Notes: generated by a model from the letters alone, not told the origin. Shown: positions 1 to 13,096, counted from the stretch's first letter. The stretch: DNA of 64,000 nucleotides from Lytechinus pictus (GCF_037042905.1 NC_087257.1:12994001-13058000), one strand, 5' to 3'. Numbers and translations: made by a program.

Positions 1-859
1 TCATAAATTGTGTTGCCATGGTAACAACATATTATATGGCAAAATTTAAGTAAAAACCTTGCAATTTGAACAACTTCGTCAGTTTTGAACCATTTCTCAT
101 GAAATTTGGCTCATACATTTGCTTTGAGGTAAAGATGTGCAAGAACCATTTTATGTGTGCATTTGTCAGAGTATATTGCCATGGTAACCACATATGATAG
201 CCAGAAATGCAGGAAAACTCATTGTCGATCAAACAACTTCCCCTTTTTTTAGTCAGTGCTCATAAAAGTTGGAAGAAATATTCATCTTTGGGTAAAGATT
301 CATATTAAATTCTAAACTGCATTAAAATATATGAGTGTGGGGGTATTAATCACCTTCAGTAATATTTCTAGGTTTTGGGGGAGGAGCGGGATTGGTCCTT
401 AAAATCTGACCTCAAAATAAAGGTTAAAGGCGGTGTCCATTAACACTCTTGAAATAAGCATCCCCTCAAGGGCATAGGCTGGGGGTACACTGGGTGAATG
501 TGAAACCTTCCGCTCTGGCAAAGGAGTTCCAACACTGGCAAGCAAAACAAAATGTGTACCCCTTCTACTTTCAACGGCTGATTTTCCAAACCTTAGTTCC
601 ACCTTCCCAAGATGTGTACCCCTCCCCATACCACTTCTATGTCCCTATGCTCAACCAGTCTACGCCTTTGCCCCTCAGGGGTCTTTGTATTTTAAAGCGA
701 GACATGACTCCCTTTTTTTTTTGGGGGGGGGGTCTTTAGAAAATGACCTCATAAAAGTAAAAGTTAAAGGATTATGACTAAGAACTTAACCCCCCCCCCC
801 GCAAACAAATGGGGCTGATATATTTTTTGAGCAGAAAAATGCCCCCCCCCCCCCCCATT

Positions 860-2090
860 AAAAGGTAAGAAGATTCATTTGCACTTCAGAGTTCAGACCA
901 TTCATTTGATGTTTAATGCATTCTGCTTTGGTAAAAAATTTTTTACAGTAGCCAATTAATCATTGTTTATTTATATACTCATAGTCTTTTATTCATATTC
1001 CATTCCTACTCTTTCTTTTTAACTATATCACATCACTCTTGATTTTGAGCTTCACCATACCATCTTATGTTTCCTCTCTCCTTTTTTTACCCTCTCTTCT
1101 CTCCAAGTATATTTTTTCTGACATATTATAAAGTGAACCTTTAATCATGCAACTAATTATAGAAATATATATATATATATACAAAAATCTCTGCACTTGT
1201 TTTAGAAATTCACTTGCAAATCCATGACTCAATAGCATACCATATAAAATATATGCATATGTGCACAATAATTTTTTGCCTTCAATTTTATTTCATTTAA
1301 TTTTTTCAGTATAATTGTCAAAAAATGAATATTATGTTTCAGTAGCAAAATTGTTGGATGCAAGATCTGACTGTCACAAAAAATGCAAATAATTTTGCAT
1401 TGGAGTAAGGACGAACGTATTCACTGTTCATTGAGCAAATGATGACTTTTATTTCTCTACATATATTCTAGTCATATCCCTTTCAGATGGTGGTAACTGC
1501 AGGAATGGGAAAACTCAGTGATATAACTAAAATTTTCACAGAGGATTTTCGGAAAACAACTAAATCCATTTTTTTTCAAGCAACAGTTATTCCATTCTGA
1601 ATGCTGCAACTATGAATTTGATGCACCTTTACCGAAATATAATATCATGACAGCCATTTCTTCAATTCTTTAAACTAGACATTAAATATAGCTAATAGTA
1701 TTATTTAGGACAGAGTGTAGCCAAAATAGAGTTTAGAAGATTATGAAGAAAAGAATAAATGTCATGGTATTATATTTCAGTGTAGGTGTAAGCATTCAAA
1801 ATGGAATAATTGTTGCTAGATAATAATGAATTAAAATAGCCAAAAAAATGTACTTAGAGAGGGAGAAAAAGAGGGGGGGGGGGGAGGAAACAAAACAAGA
1901 AGGTATGGTAAAGCTCTAAAGTGCAAAAAGTGATGTAAGAAAGTCAGAGTAAACACTGAAATGAACAAAGACTGAGTAGAAGGAGATAAATAAAACGTTG
2001 ATTAATTGGGCACCGGAAATTATCTTTTATCAAACCAGAATGTTTTAGGCTTGAAATTAATACGCTGAAGTGTAAAGGATTTTTCTTCCC
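860..2090. other. non-coding centre of the foldback element
   Basis: AT-rich, with an (AT)n run at about 1,165-1,183 and a poly-G run at 1,875-1,884. I see no credible ORF, RNA gene or splice-linked exon. Confidence 0.5.
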
Positions 2091-2190
2091 CCCCTTTTTT
2101 TTTTTTTTTTTTTTTGGGGGGGGGGGTCAGTTCCTAGTTGTAATTATTTCCTTTTACTCTTTATGTGGCAATTTTCTAAAGGCCCCCCCC

Positions 2191-2227
<37 letters not shown>

Positions 2228-2400
2228 AAGGGGTGCTTTCTTTAAGAGTGTTTAAGTTCCTAATGGCCATGTCCTTTAACCTTCTATATTTTTATGTTGT
2301 CAGTTTTTAAGGACCTCCTCCGCCCCCCCCCAAAAAAAGGAACATATAGATATTATTGAAGGTGATTAATACCATGAATACCCTGCGCTATTTTATGATG

Positions 2401-2975
2401 TTAAAGGGGAATCCAAATAAACACTTGTTTTTATGAGGAAAAGAAAAAATCAGACAATAGGTCAAAGTTTGAACAATATCGGACAAACCATAAGAAAGTT
2501 GTGAATATATAAAAGTTGTATAAATTGGTAATCACTATATACCCATGAAGACTTCAAATTGGCCGCACATGTGATGTCATAATGATGTAAGGGAAGGACC
2601 ACTCTTCCATGTACAGAAATAATTAATTGACTAAAATGTATTTTTCAAAAGTTTTACTTCAAATTGTATCTTTCTTTCATGAGGACATAAAGCATTATAC
2701 TAACAGGTTTATATTACGGCCCCAATGAAATTTAGGAGAAAACCAAAAATCAAAGTACAAGGCCAATGGGAAAGTTGTCCTTGCGGCCTCACCCCTTGTC
2801 ATAATTTACTTACCCATTATCAATTTGAAATCTACATACTAGTAGCCTTAGGGATCTTAATTTTAAAGCAGTCATAACTTTATTTTGCTTGTCTGATTGC
2901 TTTCAAACTTTCACCATTCTTATTTTTCTCCTTTTCCACACAACATTTTATGACCAAGGCTGGATTCCCCTTTAA
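2401..2975. mobile_element. TTAA-flanked MITE (piggyBac-like) inside the foldback arm
   Basis: TTAA then AGGGGAATCC at the left, GGATTCCCCT then TTAA at the right, with long subterminal inverted homology. It interrupts the right foldback arm, so it inserted later. Confidence 0.75.
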
Positions 2976-3640
2976 CACTGAATGTGAATCTTTACCCAAA
3001 ATGAATATTTGTGTAAACTTTTCTGAGCACAGGCTGAAAACTGAGAAGTAGATTGATCCACAATTGATGAGTTTTCCCTGCATTTCTGGCTATATGTGGT
3101 TATCAAGGCAATGCACTCTCTGACAAATGAAAAAAAAAAGGTTCTTGCACATCTTTATCTCAAGGCCAATGTGTGAGCCATATCATGCATGAGAATAGGT
3201 TTGGAACTGATAAAGTAGTTCAAATTGCAAGGTTTTTACCTAAATTTTGCCATATAATATGTTGTTACCATGGCAACACAATTTCTGAAACAATCACAAA
3301 AAGTGCCTTGTACATCTTTACTTTAATACCAATGTGTGTGCCAAATTTCATGAGAATTGATTTAAAACTGATGAAGCAGTTTGAATTGTAAGGTTTTTTC
3401 CCCAATTTTCACCAAATGTTATGTTGTTACCATGGCAACAAAATTTCTGAAAGACACACAAAATGTGTCTTAGACATCTTCACCTCAAGACCAATGTGTG
3501 TGCCAAATTTCATGAGAATCGGATGAAAACAGAGGAAGTAGTTCTAACTGCAAGATTTGTAACCTTATTTTGCCATAATACACTGTTACCATGGCAACAC
3601 ATGCAAAAAATGTGTCTTGCACATCTTTACACCAAGACCA

Positions 3641-4465
3641 AAATATGTACATACACACCAACATTCAACCCCCTCCACCGCCACCCTTCGGCTTGTTTAG
3701 CATCTGCATTCAGATATTTAGTGCATTGAGATGTGAGGACAAACAAAATATCTGTTCAAAAAGGGTCTGAACTCAAGAACTAAACCAATGCAAAATAATG
3801 CACTGCTATTGAGTTTTGCACTAGCGCTAGTCTATATATCAGACCAATCTAAACTCATAAATTCTGACATTTTCACCCATTTTTTCACTGTTCCTGCAGC
3901 CAGATTTTTTGGAGCATACCCCATTTTTAATTCTTATACATAAACAAAGGTCTGGAGAAAAAATCATGCTTTTGTCCACTGTGTCCACAAGTAGGGTGTT
4001 TTTGACGCTAACAGACCGGACTATATGGAGTGGGGGCAAAAAACGTAATATTGGTGCATAAATTTGTCACGAACAAATATTAGGAGTATTTTCTTCGGAT
4101 TTTTTTTCAGGGGGGGGGGGGATTTCCCTTTTCCTTGTATATTTTCCCTTCTCACATTTTGTTCTTTCTATTATTATATCACTTGGTACTACATTATGGG
4201 GGCGAGCGCCCCTGCCCCCTTTTGGTGACATCCCTGTATGTAACATTAAAATAGCAAGTAGAACCTACGTTTCCCTCAAGTAGTTTTTTTTTTGCACAAA
4301 GGGATTTTAACGACCATAAAGGGAAAGCAGATAACAAAATATCAGTTTGCACTTTCATGTAACAAACATCTAAGGTTACAAAGTTTCCAAACTTAAAAAA
4401 GGAGATTTATAACTTTTTTACGAACAAAAAGTTTTCATGGATTATTATTTCATTTTTCTTTCCAG
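3641..4465. other. intron or upstream sequence without recognisable features
   Basis: AT-rich sequence with a poly-G run near 4,110. It precedes the first visible LRR exon and ends in its polypyrimidine acceptor (CATTTTTCTTTCCAG). No further LRR exon of about 72 nt is seen. Confidence 0.4.
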
Positions 4466-7400
4466 GTATCTTCACAATAACCCACTCACTTCACTAAATG
4501 GAGCACCATTTGTTCATTGTAGGTCGTTAAACACATTGTAAGTATAAACAGGGGCCGCAGATAGATTTTTGATAGTGGGGGCTGTGTGCCACAATTGGAT
4601 GGGGCTGAATTTGCCTTAAATCATAATTTTGATGGTCATCTTCACGGTTTTGGAGACGTTTATTGAATAAAATTGAGAAGGCCGAGGCCCTTGTGAAATG
4701 TTAAAATCAGAATTACTCCATTATGATTAATTAGCTTCTCTATTTATAGGTTTAGTTATGGAGGATAGCATAAAACCGGTGCTGGCATTCGTGTTTGGAG
4801 CACAGTGAGAATTGCCTGTCATAGCTCCAGGACCTAATCTGACTTTACAAATACATGTATGAGACAAATCACAAGATTTATGACTATATTTGCAAGATTT
4901 GTCCTATGTGAGTTCAGTGGTATAACTTGGTATTTCCATTTCGTTAACATGATGGTGAACTTATCGTGAGGGGCAGCGCCAGGCTATTTCAAGTTTGAGA
5001 GGAAAGTGGGGGCGGCCTATTATTATTTTTTATTTGAATTACATGGGTAGTATAGAATTACACATCATACATGCATGCAGGCTCTCTCTTGTATACTTTT
5101 CTTTCTTCTCCCAATTAGTTATTCCCCTTTTTTTGTTTCACTACTTAAATTCTTAAGGAAGAGGGGGGGGGGTCAACACCCCCCTTTAGGTCGCCCCTGC
5201 TTATCGCATAGTGATAACACTAATGATGGAATACCATAATGTCTCTTTTATATAATTTTGTGGTTTTCTACCTATGCCAGGTCTCTCGCACACTCAACAC
5301 CACGGGAATCAACCGAGATGATGTCACTCGTGGAGCATTTACCAAGCCTGCGTCTCATGTACGTCATAGTTTCATACGATGCGTCAGCTCATTGCGCCAA
5401 TACATTTTGCCAACATAATTGTATTGCGTAGTCACATCGCGATGCGAGGGCAAAACCGATTCCCTTGGCTTCAGTTGCATAAAAGTTTCTCTGACGTTAT
5501 TAAACTTTGCCATCCAATGGTATAGAAATTCACCAGCACTTTTTTTTTCAAGGATAAAACACACCATTTTTAAAATGGTAATGATAATAGGGTGAAGGTG
5601 GGGGGGGGGGGGGGGGTGATGAAAGATAAGGGTTGGTCATACAACTATATACATGTAATACCCATTATTTAATTGAGAAAAGAAAATCACCACCCCCATA
5701 TTTATCACAATGCGGAAGGGCAATACAAAACCATTGTTGACCATTATAAACTTAAATTTTGCATAAAATTATTTTTGTTTATTTTTGCAGATTTATAGAT
5801 GGAATCATAAAGGATTGTGAATGTGATTGGTTGGAAACCATGGAAACCTTAAAAGCACGGACCATTGATATCATGGACGAACACCATGTAATGACGCATT
5901 GTATCGATGAGTGGAGGGCCCATTGTGACGGTAATAAGGGGCACTTCTATTTTTAAAATAATCTAATTCTCGCCACCCCAAGTAAAAAAAAAAAAAAAAA
6001 AAAAAAAGAAATCTGTCACATCTATTTTCTTTTTCCCCCGAGTTCTTATATATTCATTAATTTCCACAGAAAAAAAATAAATTGCACTCATGCAACCCGT
6101 AACTACGGGGTACCGATGGGGCGGGCGGGGGGGGGTATCTTCAACTTCAACATTGCAGTGAGCAACGTCATAATTACGCAAGGCGACCCCCCCCCCCTCC
6201 TCGAAATAATGAAATGTCGCTGTCAAAATTGAATTTTCTATTTACCTTCTTCCCTTTCATTTTCTATTTTGTATTTAATTTCTCGCCTTATTTATAATTA
6301 TCTTATCATTGCAATCCGTAAAATGACAAATGTATCATCGTCCATTGAGCCATTGTCCACCGATGGTAGTTGTTGTAAATCCTAAAAAATATGTTATTAA
6401 TGGCCATCCCCCTTGACAACCATTTTAGAAGAGACAGAAAAAAAGAACATCCCACAAAAAGATTCATGAATGCCTAAGTTTTCAGAACTTGAATCCCTTG
6501 TAAAATGGTATACCTGTAAACAATAAAAACTTAAATTTTCAACATAAAAGTTGCAATGTGTGTTATGTAATCCTCTAAAAGCTTGGCGTCGGTTTAATGT
6601 TTTTTTTGAGCTAATTCACCTAAATATTTGTCTTTGTTTTTTGTTACAGTATCACATATCCATCAAATCACCTTGGATGCCCTCCGTCATCATGCTCCTC
6701 ATACTGACGAAATCACTTTCGATGATCTGCAAGCTCCCGTTGTCAATGGCAACGGGACTTTGGTCTTTCCCGATGGATACGGCGAGCAATACCCACTAAA
6801 CTCTGTCGACGGTAAGAGGGCGCTATACCAATACGATTGGATTACGCGAGAAAGAATCGGACAGATCGAGGATGACGAAAAACGGAAATCTTTCCAAGAT
6901 GTTTTTAGGAAGAGGATGACCGATTTCATACGGAAACATTATTTCCTGAACGGGTAATTTTCTAGGCCAGACTTTCCCTAATTATGAAATTTGTTGATTT
7001 TAAGTTTTGGATGTGACTATTTGTGATTTTTTAAATCCAAATCTCATATCAATAAGTCTCTTTTCATGCAGATGCCCTAAAAATGCAAGTAAGTAAAAAT
7101 GTAATAATTATCAAACTCTTATTTGCTTTGACTATAGAGATCGGCCCGACAAGAAATGCTGAATTAAAAAAAAAACAAAAAACATACAAAATATCATAAA
7201 AAGTCGCTCTAATCTATAACAGGTTCCTAGAAATCTCTGAAAACACTTTATAACTAATTAATTCATTTTATGGTTATTTCATTTTTGTGCACACTGTATA
7301 AAATTGTATTATTATACTTTAAAATTCTTTTTCCCCCATAGCATCGTTAATGGAACCAACCACAATATGGTAAGTCGGTTTTTGTATATTAGGGTTGTAT

Positions 7401-10400
7401 AAGGCACAATACTTTGAATTACGGGTACTGTACAAATGATCAACTTTCATGAAGAAATAATAGGGGACCAATAATTGAACCTTGAGGTATTCCACATGTT
7501 GCAATATTAGAATCTGGGGCCCGTTGCAGAAAGAGTCTCAATCAATCGCAACTCTAAAAATCATACGCAACTTGATTTTCAACCAATTAACAGCGCGCAT
7601 TTGGGAGTTGCGATTGATTGATTGATTTTTTTAAACGCAATTCTTTCTGCAACGGACCCCTGATACTTGATTATTAACAATGACATTGATTTCTATTTAT
7701 AAGTTTAACAGTTAATTAAATCTGAGAAACATCATCATATACATCAGGAAATTTAAAATATTTATTGTTAAAAGCAGCTACTTTTATACTGTAGATTAGT
7801 CCCTTTATCTATAAAAATGTCATTATTTTATCTTTTCATGAAAATATTTTTGTGCAGCTATATAAGACCAAGGGTCCGTTTCAGAAATGATCTCATATTA
7901 TTTTAACTTTGCAAATGTGGTAAAAAGCAGGGCTCAGCAGCCAAACAAAATAGACTGTTTCCATGATAGTTACAATATTATATGGCCATAATCATAAATC
8001 TTTGTTACAGGCTCTGTCATGGGATGCATGTTCGAATCCCTCATGGTCCCCTCTATTCAAATTTAATTGATTGTTACATGTATATATAACATATCTGAAA
8101 ATCGCTTAGAGATGTTGTTCTGATGTATTAAGTGCTATATAAAAGTGGATTATTATTATTATTATTTAGATTAATATTATTATTATAATTATTATTCTTA
8201 TCATTGTTATCACTGGTGTTGATCCGTGACATCAAACTATTCAATGAGGTGGGGGGATGACACAAGATATTATCCCCCCTTGAACAATAGATTCACAACA
8301 AAAATCGACACCCATGATTTTTATTTTCAATATTATATCATTTTATTTCATTGATTTATAATCAATTGAATAATTTTTTTTTCTGTGAATAAAATAGTGA
8401 AATTCAAACTCATATATCATTCTATTCTTTATATGACCTCTAAGACCTTGTCTGACCTATCACCGCATGACTGGGAGACCTCTCTTCAAAAGAAGCCCAC
8501 CAACGGTTCGACGCCTGATGCGTCGAAAACCAAGCAAAAACCAAAAGGGAAGGCGAAGAAGAAGGGCGTGCCAACCAATTTTATCTGGTTGATAGTCGGA
8601 GGATTGGGGGCTGGCTTATTGGTCGTGCTTCTTGTGTCACTACAGGTAATGCAATGAGTATATTATTTGCACTTTTATGGGGTTGGAGTAGCCTTTTCTG
8701 TGCAACTTTGCACTTCTCAGGTGAGAAATTCCACCAGTAAAATGTTTTCCTAGCACCCTATCAGCTATGAACATCCTCCTCTTCTTCCACTTCTTCTCTT
8801 CTTCTTGTCCTTCCTCTTCTTCTTCTCCCTCATCTTCTTCCTTTACTAAGATCTTTGCCTCTCTGTAAATTCCATTCCATTAATTTATCCATTGCCATTT
8901 TTCTCAAACAGTTTTCGTATATCTTTCTTGTTTCCACTCCATATCTTCATTCAAATGCATACATAAATTATCATATTTCTCTCCCATTACACCCGTATAT
9001 ATGGTAAATATTTCGTTCGTCATTTTATTGTGCAGCACATTGACTGGAAAGACCATTCAATAAAAGATCCCGAGAAGGAGAAGAGAAAGAAAGAAAAGAA
9101 GAAGGAGAGATGCTGCGGGTAATTATTCCTGTGATTATCAAAATAATGAATATTTATAAATGAATCATGAATCATTTATGATTATTATATGAATTAGTGA
9201 AATTAATCATTTTGGAAACGGATTGTGATAGAAGATTGGAGATTCAATTATTTTATACACAGTATATTTATGTAAATTGTAAAACGATTTCTTAATGTAC
9301 CCCTCAGTCAGCATGCAAAAGTGGTCTACATGCTATAGCTAATGATATACAAAATTGATATATACTTCGTTCAGAAATTACAATTGCATTTTTCTTCAAT
9401 TTGAAAACATGCAAAAAGCAATCTATATCTTGTGTTGATATTAAACAAGATTATGGCACATGCTGTTGGTTTAAAAAAAATATCAACCAAAACACCAAGA
9501 AGTCCCAAGATTATTACCTCCATGTATCTCGCTTTATCTGTACCTCTGTATGTAGGTCTGTCTCAGCGGTTCCATGACATTTGCTCGGGCGACAATTGCT
9601 CTGCTCTAAATTCCACACACTAATCGAATGACCAACTTCAATACTGGGTTTACACTATACCCTAACATATAACCCTATTGCAAACCTAAACCTAACCCTT
9701 CATCTTAGACAAAATTAAACCCGGAGCAATTGTCGCAGGAGCAAATGTCGTGTCACCATCTCCGCACCCTCCCCTTCTCTCTTTTCTAACTCTGCATAAA
9801 TTTCTCTAACTCTCTCTCTCTCCTTCTCTATCTCCTATATATCTCTCTCTTCCTTGCATGCTTTTTCTATCTATCTCACTCTCTCTCTCGCTCTTTCTCT
9901 CTTAAAAGATGGTTTGGGACCATGACAGGAAAGCTAAGTGTCCGTAAACAGTTTGTTAAGGGAACGACAGAGAAAAAGCATGCCAAACAGAAGTTTGCAA
10001 GATCGACCCAAAGTAACTTTGCTGTTTTGCATGGACAAGCAAAGCAGGTAGGCCTAAGATCTTAATTTTTGAGTAAGCCTATAGGCAAAGGAGGGTTGGT
10101 GGTGGGTTATTTACTCTGAAAGTATGAATATGTAACATAGTCCTCAAATAATTAAGTACATTTTTCGTTGCTGACTTACATGGACTCACAGCAGTGGGGG
10201 GGGGGGGGGTGGGGAATGTTCTCTCACTGCATTGTTGTTAATTATCGTTTTCTGTTTCTGAAATCGGCCCCCCCCCAAAAAAAAAAAAAAAAAAAAAAAA
10301 ATCTTAGTTTCCTTTACACAAAAAATTTCAATTTATAATTGAAAAAAAGTAAACAAGAAACAAAGTAAAAATGAAAAGAAAGTTTCTTGTTTCTATGCAA

Positions 10401-10849
10401 CAAAGTAACAAAACAGTGAGCTCATAACTATTGGAATAGAGAGACACACATGATTTTTCATTTCCGTTTTCCCATTTCTAAATGTTTTTCTTTTTTTCTC
10501 CTTTACTAATTATCAGAAAATGGATGAAATAAACGGAGGGCAACATCCACCTTCCCCAAACTTTGGCCGCTACACCACTCCATCCAATCACATCGTGGCA
10601 CCGCAACAAGCCCCGCCCAACCCAAAACGTTCAGCCAATCTAGGCCCGCCACCGGCTCCCCCGGTACCGCCAACCACAGGTCTGCGGAGAATGTCAGTGG
10701 ACGAAGGTGTACGCAAAATGGTGACGTCACAACGTGATAAGGTGACAGGACAGAGGACGCCTTCTGAAGGGTCGACATACTATTTTGATAATTTCTACAC
10801 AGATAGCGAGGACGACATTGATGAGGAAACTGACCTGTTTCGCAGATGA
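4466..10849 (+). CDS. 3' part of a leucine-rich-repeat single-pass transmembrane protein (partial, 9 exons)
   Basis: I can chain nine exons with matching splice phases: 4466-4537, 5281-5358, 5791-5930, 6650-6953, 7342-7369, 8445-8645, 9036-9118, 9909-10047 and 10517-10849 (TGA). They give about 458 residues, and the 5' end is not in the window. The first exon is 72 nt and encodes one 24-residue LRR (YLHNNPLTSLNG...). The next ends in LPSLRLI and is followed by a CEC...C...C pattern (KDCECDWLETM) like an LRR C-terminal cap. The 6650 exon gives an acidic extracellular spacer, ending with two N-glycosylation sequons (NGT, NMT) contributed by the 28-nt exon. A TM helix (FIWLIVGGLGAGLLVVLLVS) lies at 8580-8639. 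It is followed by a lysine/arginine-rich stop-transfer segment, a CC pair (possible palmitoylation), a PPPAPPVPP stretch (possible SH3/EVH1 ligand) and a very acidic C-terminus. The domain order suggests a cell-surface receptor or adhesion protein. I do not recognise the subfamily; LRR membership is inference from pattern, and the TM and exon chain are well supported. Confidence 0.75.
7516..7660. mobile_element. short palindromic MITE, GGGCCCGTTGCA ends
   Basis: GGGGCCCGTTGCAGAAAGAG pairs with TTCTTTCTGCAACGGACCCC; inner arms AATCAATCGCAACTC and GAGTTGCGATTGATT also pair. It lies in an intron of the LRR gene. Harbinger-like end style. Confidence 0.7.
8005..8200 (+). repeat. tRNA-derived SINE fragment with (ATT)n tail
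   Basis: B-box-like GTTCGAATCCC at 8030-8040 is followed by AAGTGCTATATAAAAGTGGA and an (ATT)n tail, the same 3' module as at 16,000. Intronic. Confidence 0.6.
9770..9902 (+). repeat. CT-rich microsatellite forming the acceptor tract of an exon
   Basis: Degenerate (CT)n/(CTTT)n over about 130 nt runs directly into TTAAAAG|A at 9908/9909, so the repeat serves as the polypyrimidine tract for the LRR-gene exon 9909-10047. Confidence 0.7.
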
Positions 10850-11345
10850 CATCACCAAACATAATAGTGAAGTATAGGCCTCAATGTATATGGACAGTTG
10901 GCCCAAGCAATCTTTCTGGATAGAATTATTTTGTCGTGAGGGTAGAGGTATATATGGATAAAGGAGTGGGTAAATCAACTTTATCACTTCTAGAAGAGTA
11001 GGAGACTTCTCAGAAATGAAGGAGAACAAAGTACACCAATAGAAGAAAGGGGGGGGGGGTAGAATGATAGATAATCTGAATAACCTTTTGAAAAGTATAA
11101 TTTACAGAAAAAATACCATTACAAAGGAAAATTTTAAGTACGTAAGCACACCCTTTTTCTTTGCAGGGTTTTAATTGAGCTTTTACAAAGAAAACCATAT
11201 GAAAATGTTGAATGCAAACCTACTCTATAATACCTTATTTATATAACTTAGCTTCATTATTAGAATCATTTCTTCACAAAGTAAGTTATAAAAATGATTC
11301 ATAAGCAGTATCTACTTGCATGCAGAATTTGAACTTAGCCTTTGA

Positions 11346-11351
11346 AATAAA
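11346..11351 (+). terminator. candidate polyadenylation signal of the LRR transmembrane gene
   Basis: AATAAA occurs about 500 nt after the stop codon at 10,849, in an AT-rich 3' UTR-like stretch, just before a poly-G run. It is the first canonical hexamer I see downstream, so it is a reasonable but unproven cleavage signal. Confidence 0.35.
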
Positions 11352-11505
11352 AGTTATTTCTATCATTAATAACGATTGTGGTCTTCCCAGGGTCGGGGGG
11401 GGGGGGGGGTGACCCTTTATACACAAATTTGTTACATATTAATTATGTAAGAGATCATTTGTCTGTGTGTGACTGAATTAGAGTTTGTATGATAAATTTA
11501 TATCA

Positions 11506-12097
11506 TTAAAGGGGAATGAAACCCTTGAAACCAGCTGAATCCATATCAAAGAGAAAAATCAAAAAAACATATTGTTGAAAGTTTGAGGAAGATTGAATGA
11601 ATAATAAGAAAGTTATGAGCATTTGAATATTGAGATCACTAATGCCATGTAGATCCTCCCATTGGCAATGCGACCAAGATCTGTGATGTCACACACGTAC
11701 AACTCCCTCATTGCTTTAGTACTTATTTCACTTATATTCTCACTTTTATAGAATCTATCACAAGGTGAGGTGTTCTCTTTATGAGAGGACAAGTACAGAG
11801 GTTTCACAACATTATATCATTGATGAATCGTTTGTCATATGATTAGAAAGAGCAAAAAGAGATGTTTTGGGGTATATTTTCAGTGTCCAAAAGGGGAGAG
11901 TTGTTCATCTGTGATATCATAGGTCTTGGTTGCGTTGCCAATGGGAGGATCTCCATAGCATTAGTGATCTCGACATTCAAATGCTCATAACTCTTCTATT
12001 GGTAGTCCTATTTTACTCAAACTTTTGTTGATCTTATTCTTTGATTTTTCTGCTCTCACAAAAGCTAACTTGCTCCAAAAGTTTCATTCTCCTTTAA
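11506..12097. mobile_element. TTAA-flanked MITE (piggyBac-like)
   Basis: TTAA AGGGGAATGAAACC at the left, GTTTCATTCTCCT TTAA at the right. Long inverted arms include GAGATCACTAATGCCATGTA and its partner near 11,955. Confidence 0.8.
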
Positions 12098-12169
12098 AGT
12101 GTAGTTCATGCATGATGAGATGTGTTTTCATAGTAAGAAGCATGAAAGGTTAAAAAACAACAACTAGAC

Positions 12170-12312
12170 AACCAACTGCTTGAGGTCCTCTCCAAGGGAC
12201 CTGGCGATGAGGATAAATGGTTTTAGTACCAAACGGCAGTCAGGCACTTATTTAGTTTAGGACCCTGTCGGATTGCGAGGTTATCGCTCTACCAACTGAG
12301 CCTCTTCCCCGT
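12170..12312 (-). repeat. tRNA-derived SINE head
   Basis: The minus strand reads GGCTCAGTTGGTAGAGCG, a clean tRNA A-box, near 12,285-12,302, followed by a degenerate B-box region. Too diverged downstream to be a functional tRNA. Confidence 0.6.
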
Positions 12313-12756
12313 ATCTGTAAATAGGTGGGAGATAAAGACAAAAAATCCAACCTTTTTCTTCACAGAAATAATTTTCATTTGAAATATAAATATTAATGGA
12401 TAAGACAATTTTCTATCATATATCTTCAAATATTACCTTATGCCATTCCACAAATACTTACAATTGTGGTAACTTTGCCATTATGGCAACTGCTACATGG
12501 AAACCTCCATTGTGATAGGCTGTTGAGCCCTCTTACTAATTATAAATCTTTTATTGAATGGGGGCCCTGTTCTTCCGTACCAAGGGATGTTGCTCATAGA
12601 CTAACCAAAAACCTGATTAAATAATACAAATTGTAGGTAGAATCTGAAAATGATTTGTACCATGAAGCTATGACAACACAATGTATAATCACAACTGGTC
12701 AGGGCCCAGTGAAACAAAATTTACTATTACAATATCTTTGCCATCCTGTGCTGACC

Positions 12757-13096
12757 GCACAGAAACGTTGTTAGCCTAACAGAGCGCTAACAGCAAGCAC
12801 AGTCACATCTTTCGGATTGTGAAGTCAAAACATTTATTTCAATGTGTAAGTAATGCATTGTTGTGACATTAGGCATCGCTGCCACATTACCGATTGTAAC
12901 AGGGCCTCTGTTAGCGCATTTTTTTGTTAGCGCTAACAAATGTTTCTGTGCCCTGTTGCATAAAAGTTTAATACCATTATGGTAACTTTACCAGCCAACG
13001 GACTTGCATGGAATCCTTGATTTTGATTGGCTGGTGATCAGCGTTACCAATTGATGGCAAAGTTACCATAATAGTAATGTTTATGCAACAGGGCCC
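12757..13096. mobile_element. two adjoining palindromic MITEs
   Basis: 12950-13096 has CCCTGTTGCATAAAAGTTTA pairing with TTTATGCAACAGGG. Next to it, GCACAGAAACGTTGTTAGC (from 12,770) pairs with GTTAGCGCTAACAAATGTTT near 12,945. The two share the CCCTG boundary. Confidence 0.6.

Larger units (their letters stand above)
1..3640. mobile_element. large foldback-like inverted repeat with tandem-repeat arms
   Basis: The left arm, from before base 1 to about 860, is the reverse complement of about 2,130-3,300. Examples: 300-480 pairs with 2,230-2,400; 240-300 pairs with 2,970-3,045; 1-70 pairs with 3,218-3,290. The outer right arm is a tandem repeat of about 162 bp marked by GTTACCATGGCAAC at about 3,265, 3,427 and 3,588. 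Long arms built from tandem repeats are a hallmark of Foldback/Galileo-like elements. No transposase is visible in the 1.2 kb centre. Confidence 0.65.

Noticed and set aside
5281-5358. Alternative frame of the second LRR exon (TTGINRDDVTRGAFTKPAS), which also looks LRR-like
   Set aside because: It does not match the phase of the preceding 72-nt exon or the following CEC exon; the SLAHSTPRES frame does.
12285-12302. tRNA-like A-box on the minus strand
   Set aside because: No cloverleaf could be folded and the B-box is degenerate, so it is a SINE head, not a tRNA gene.
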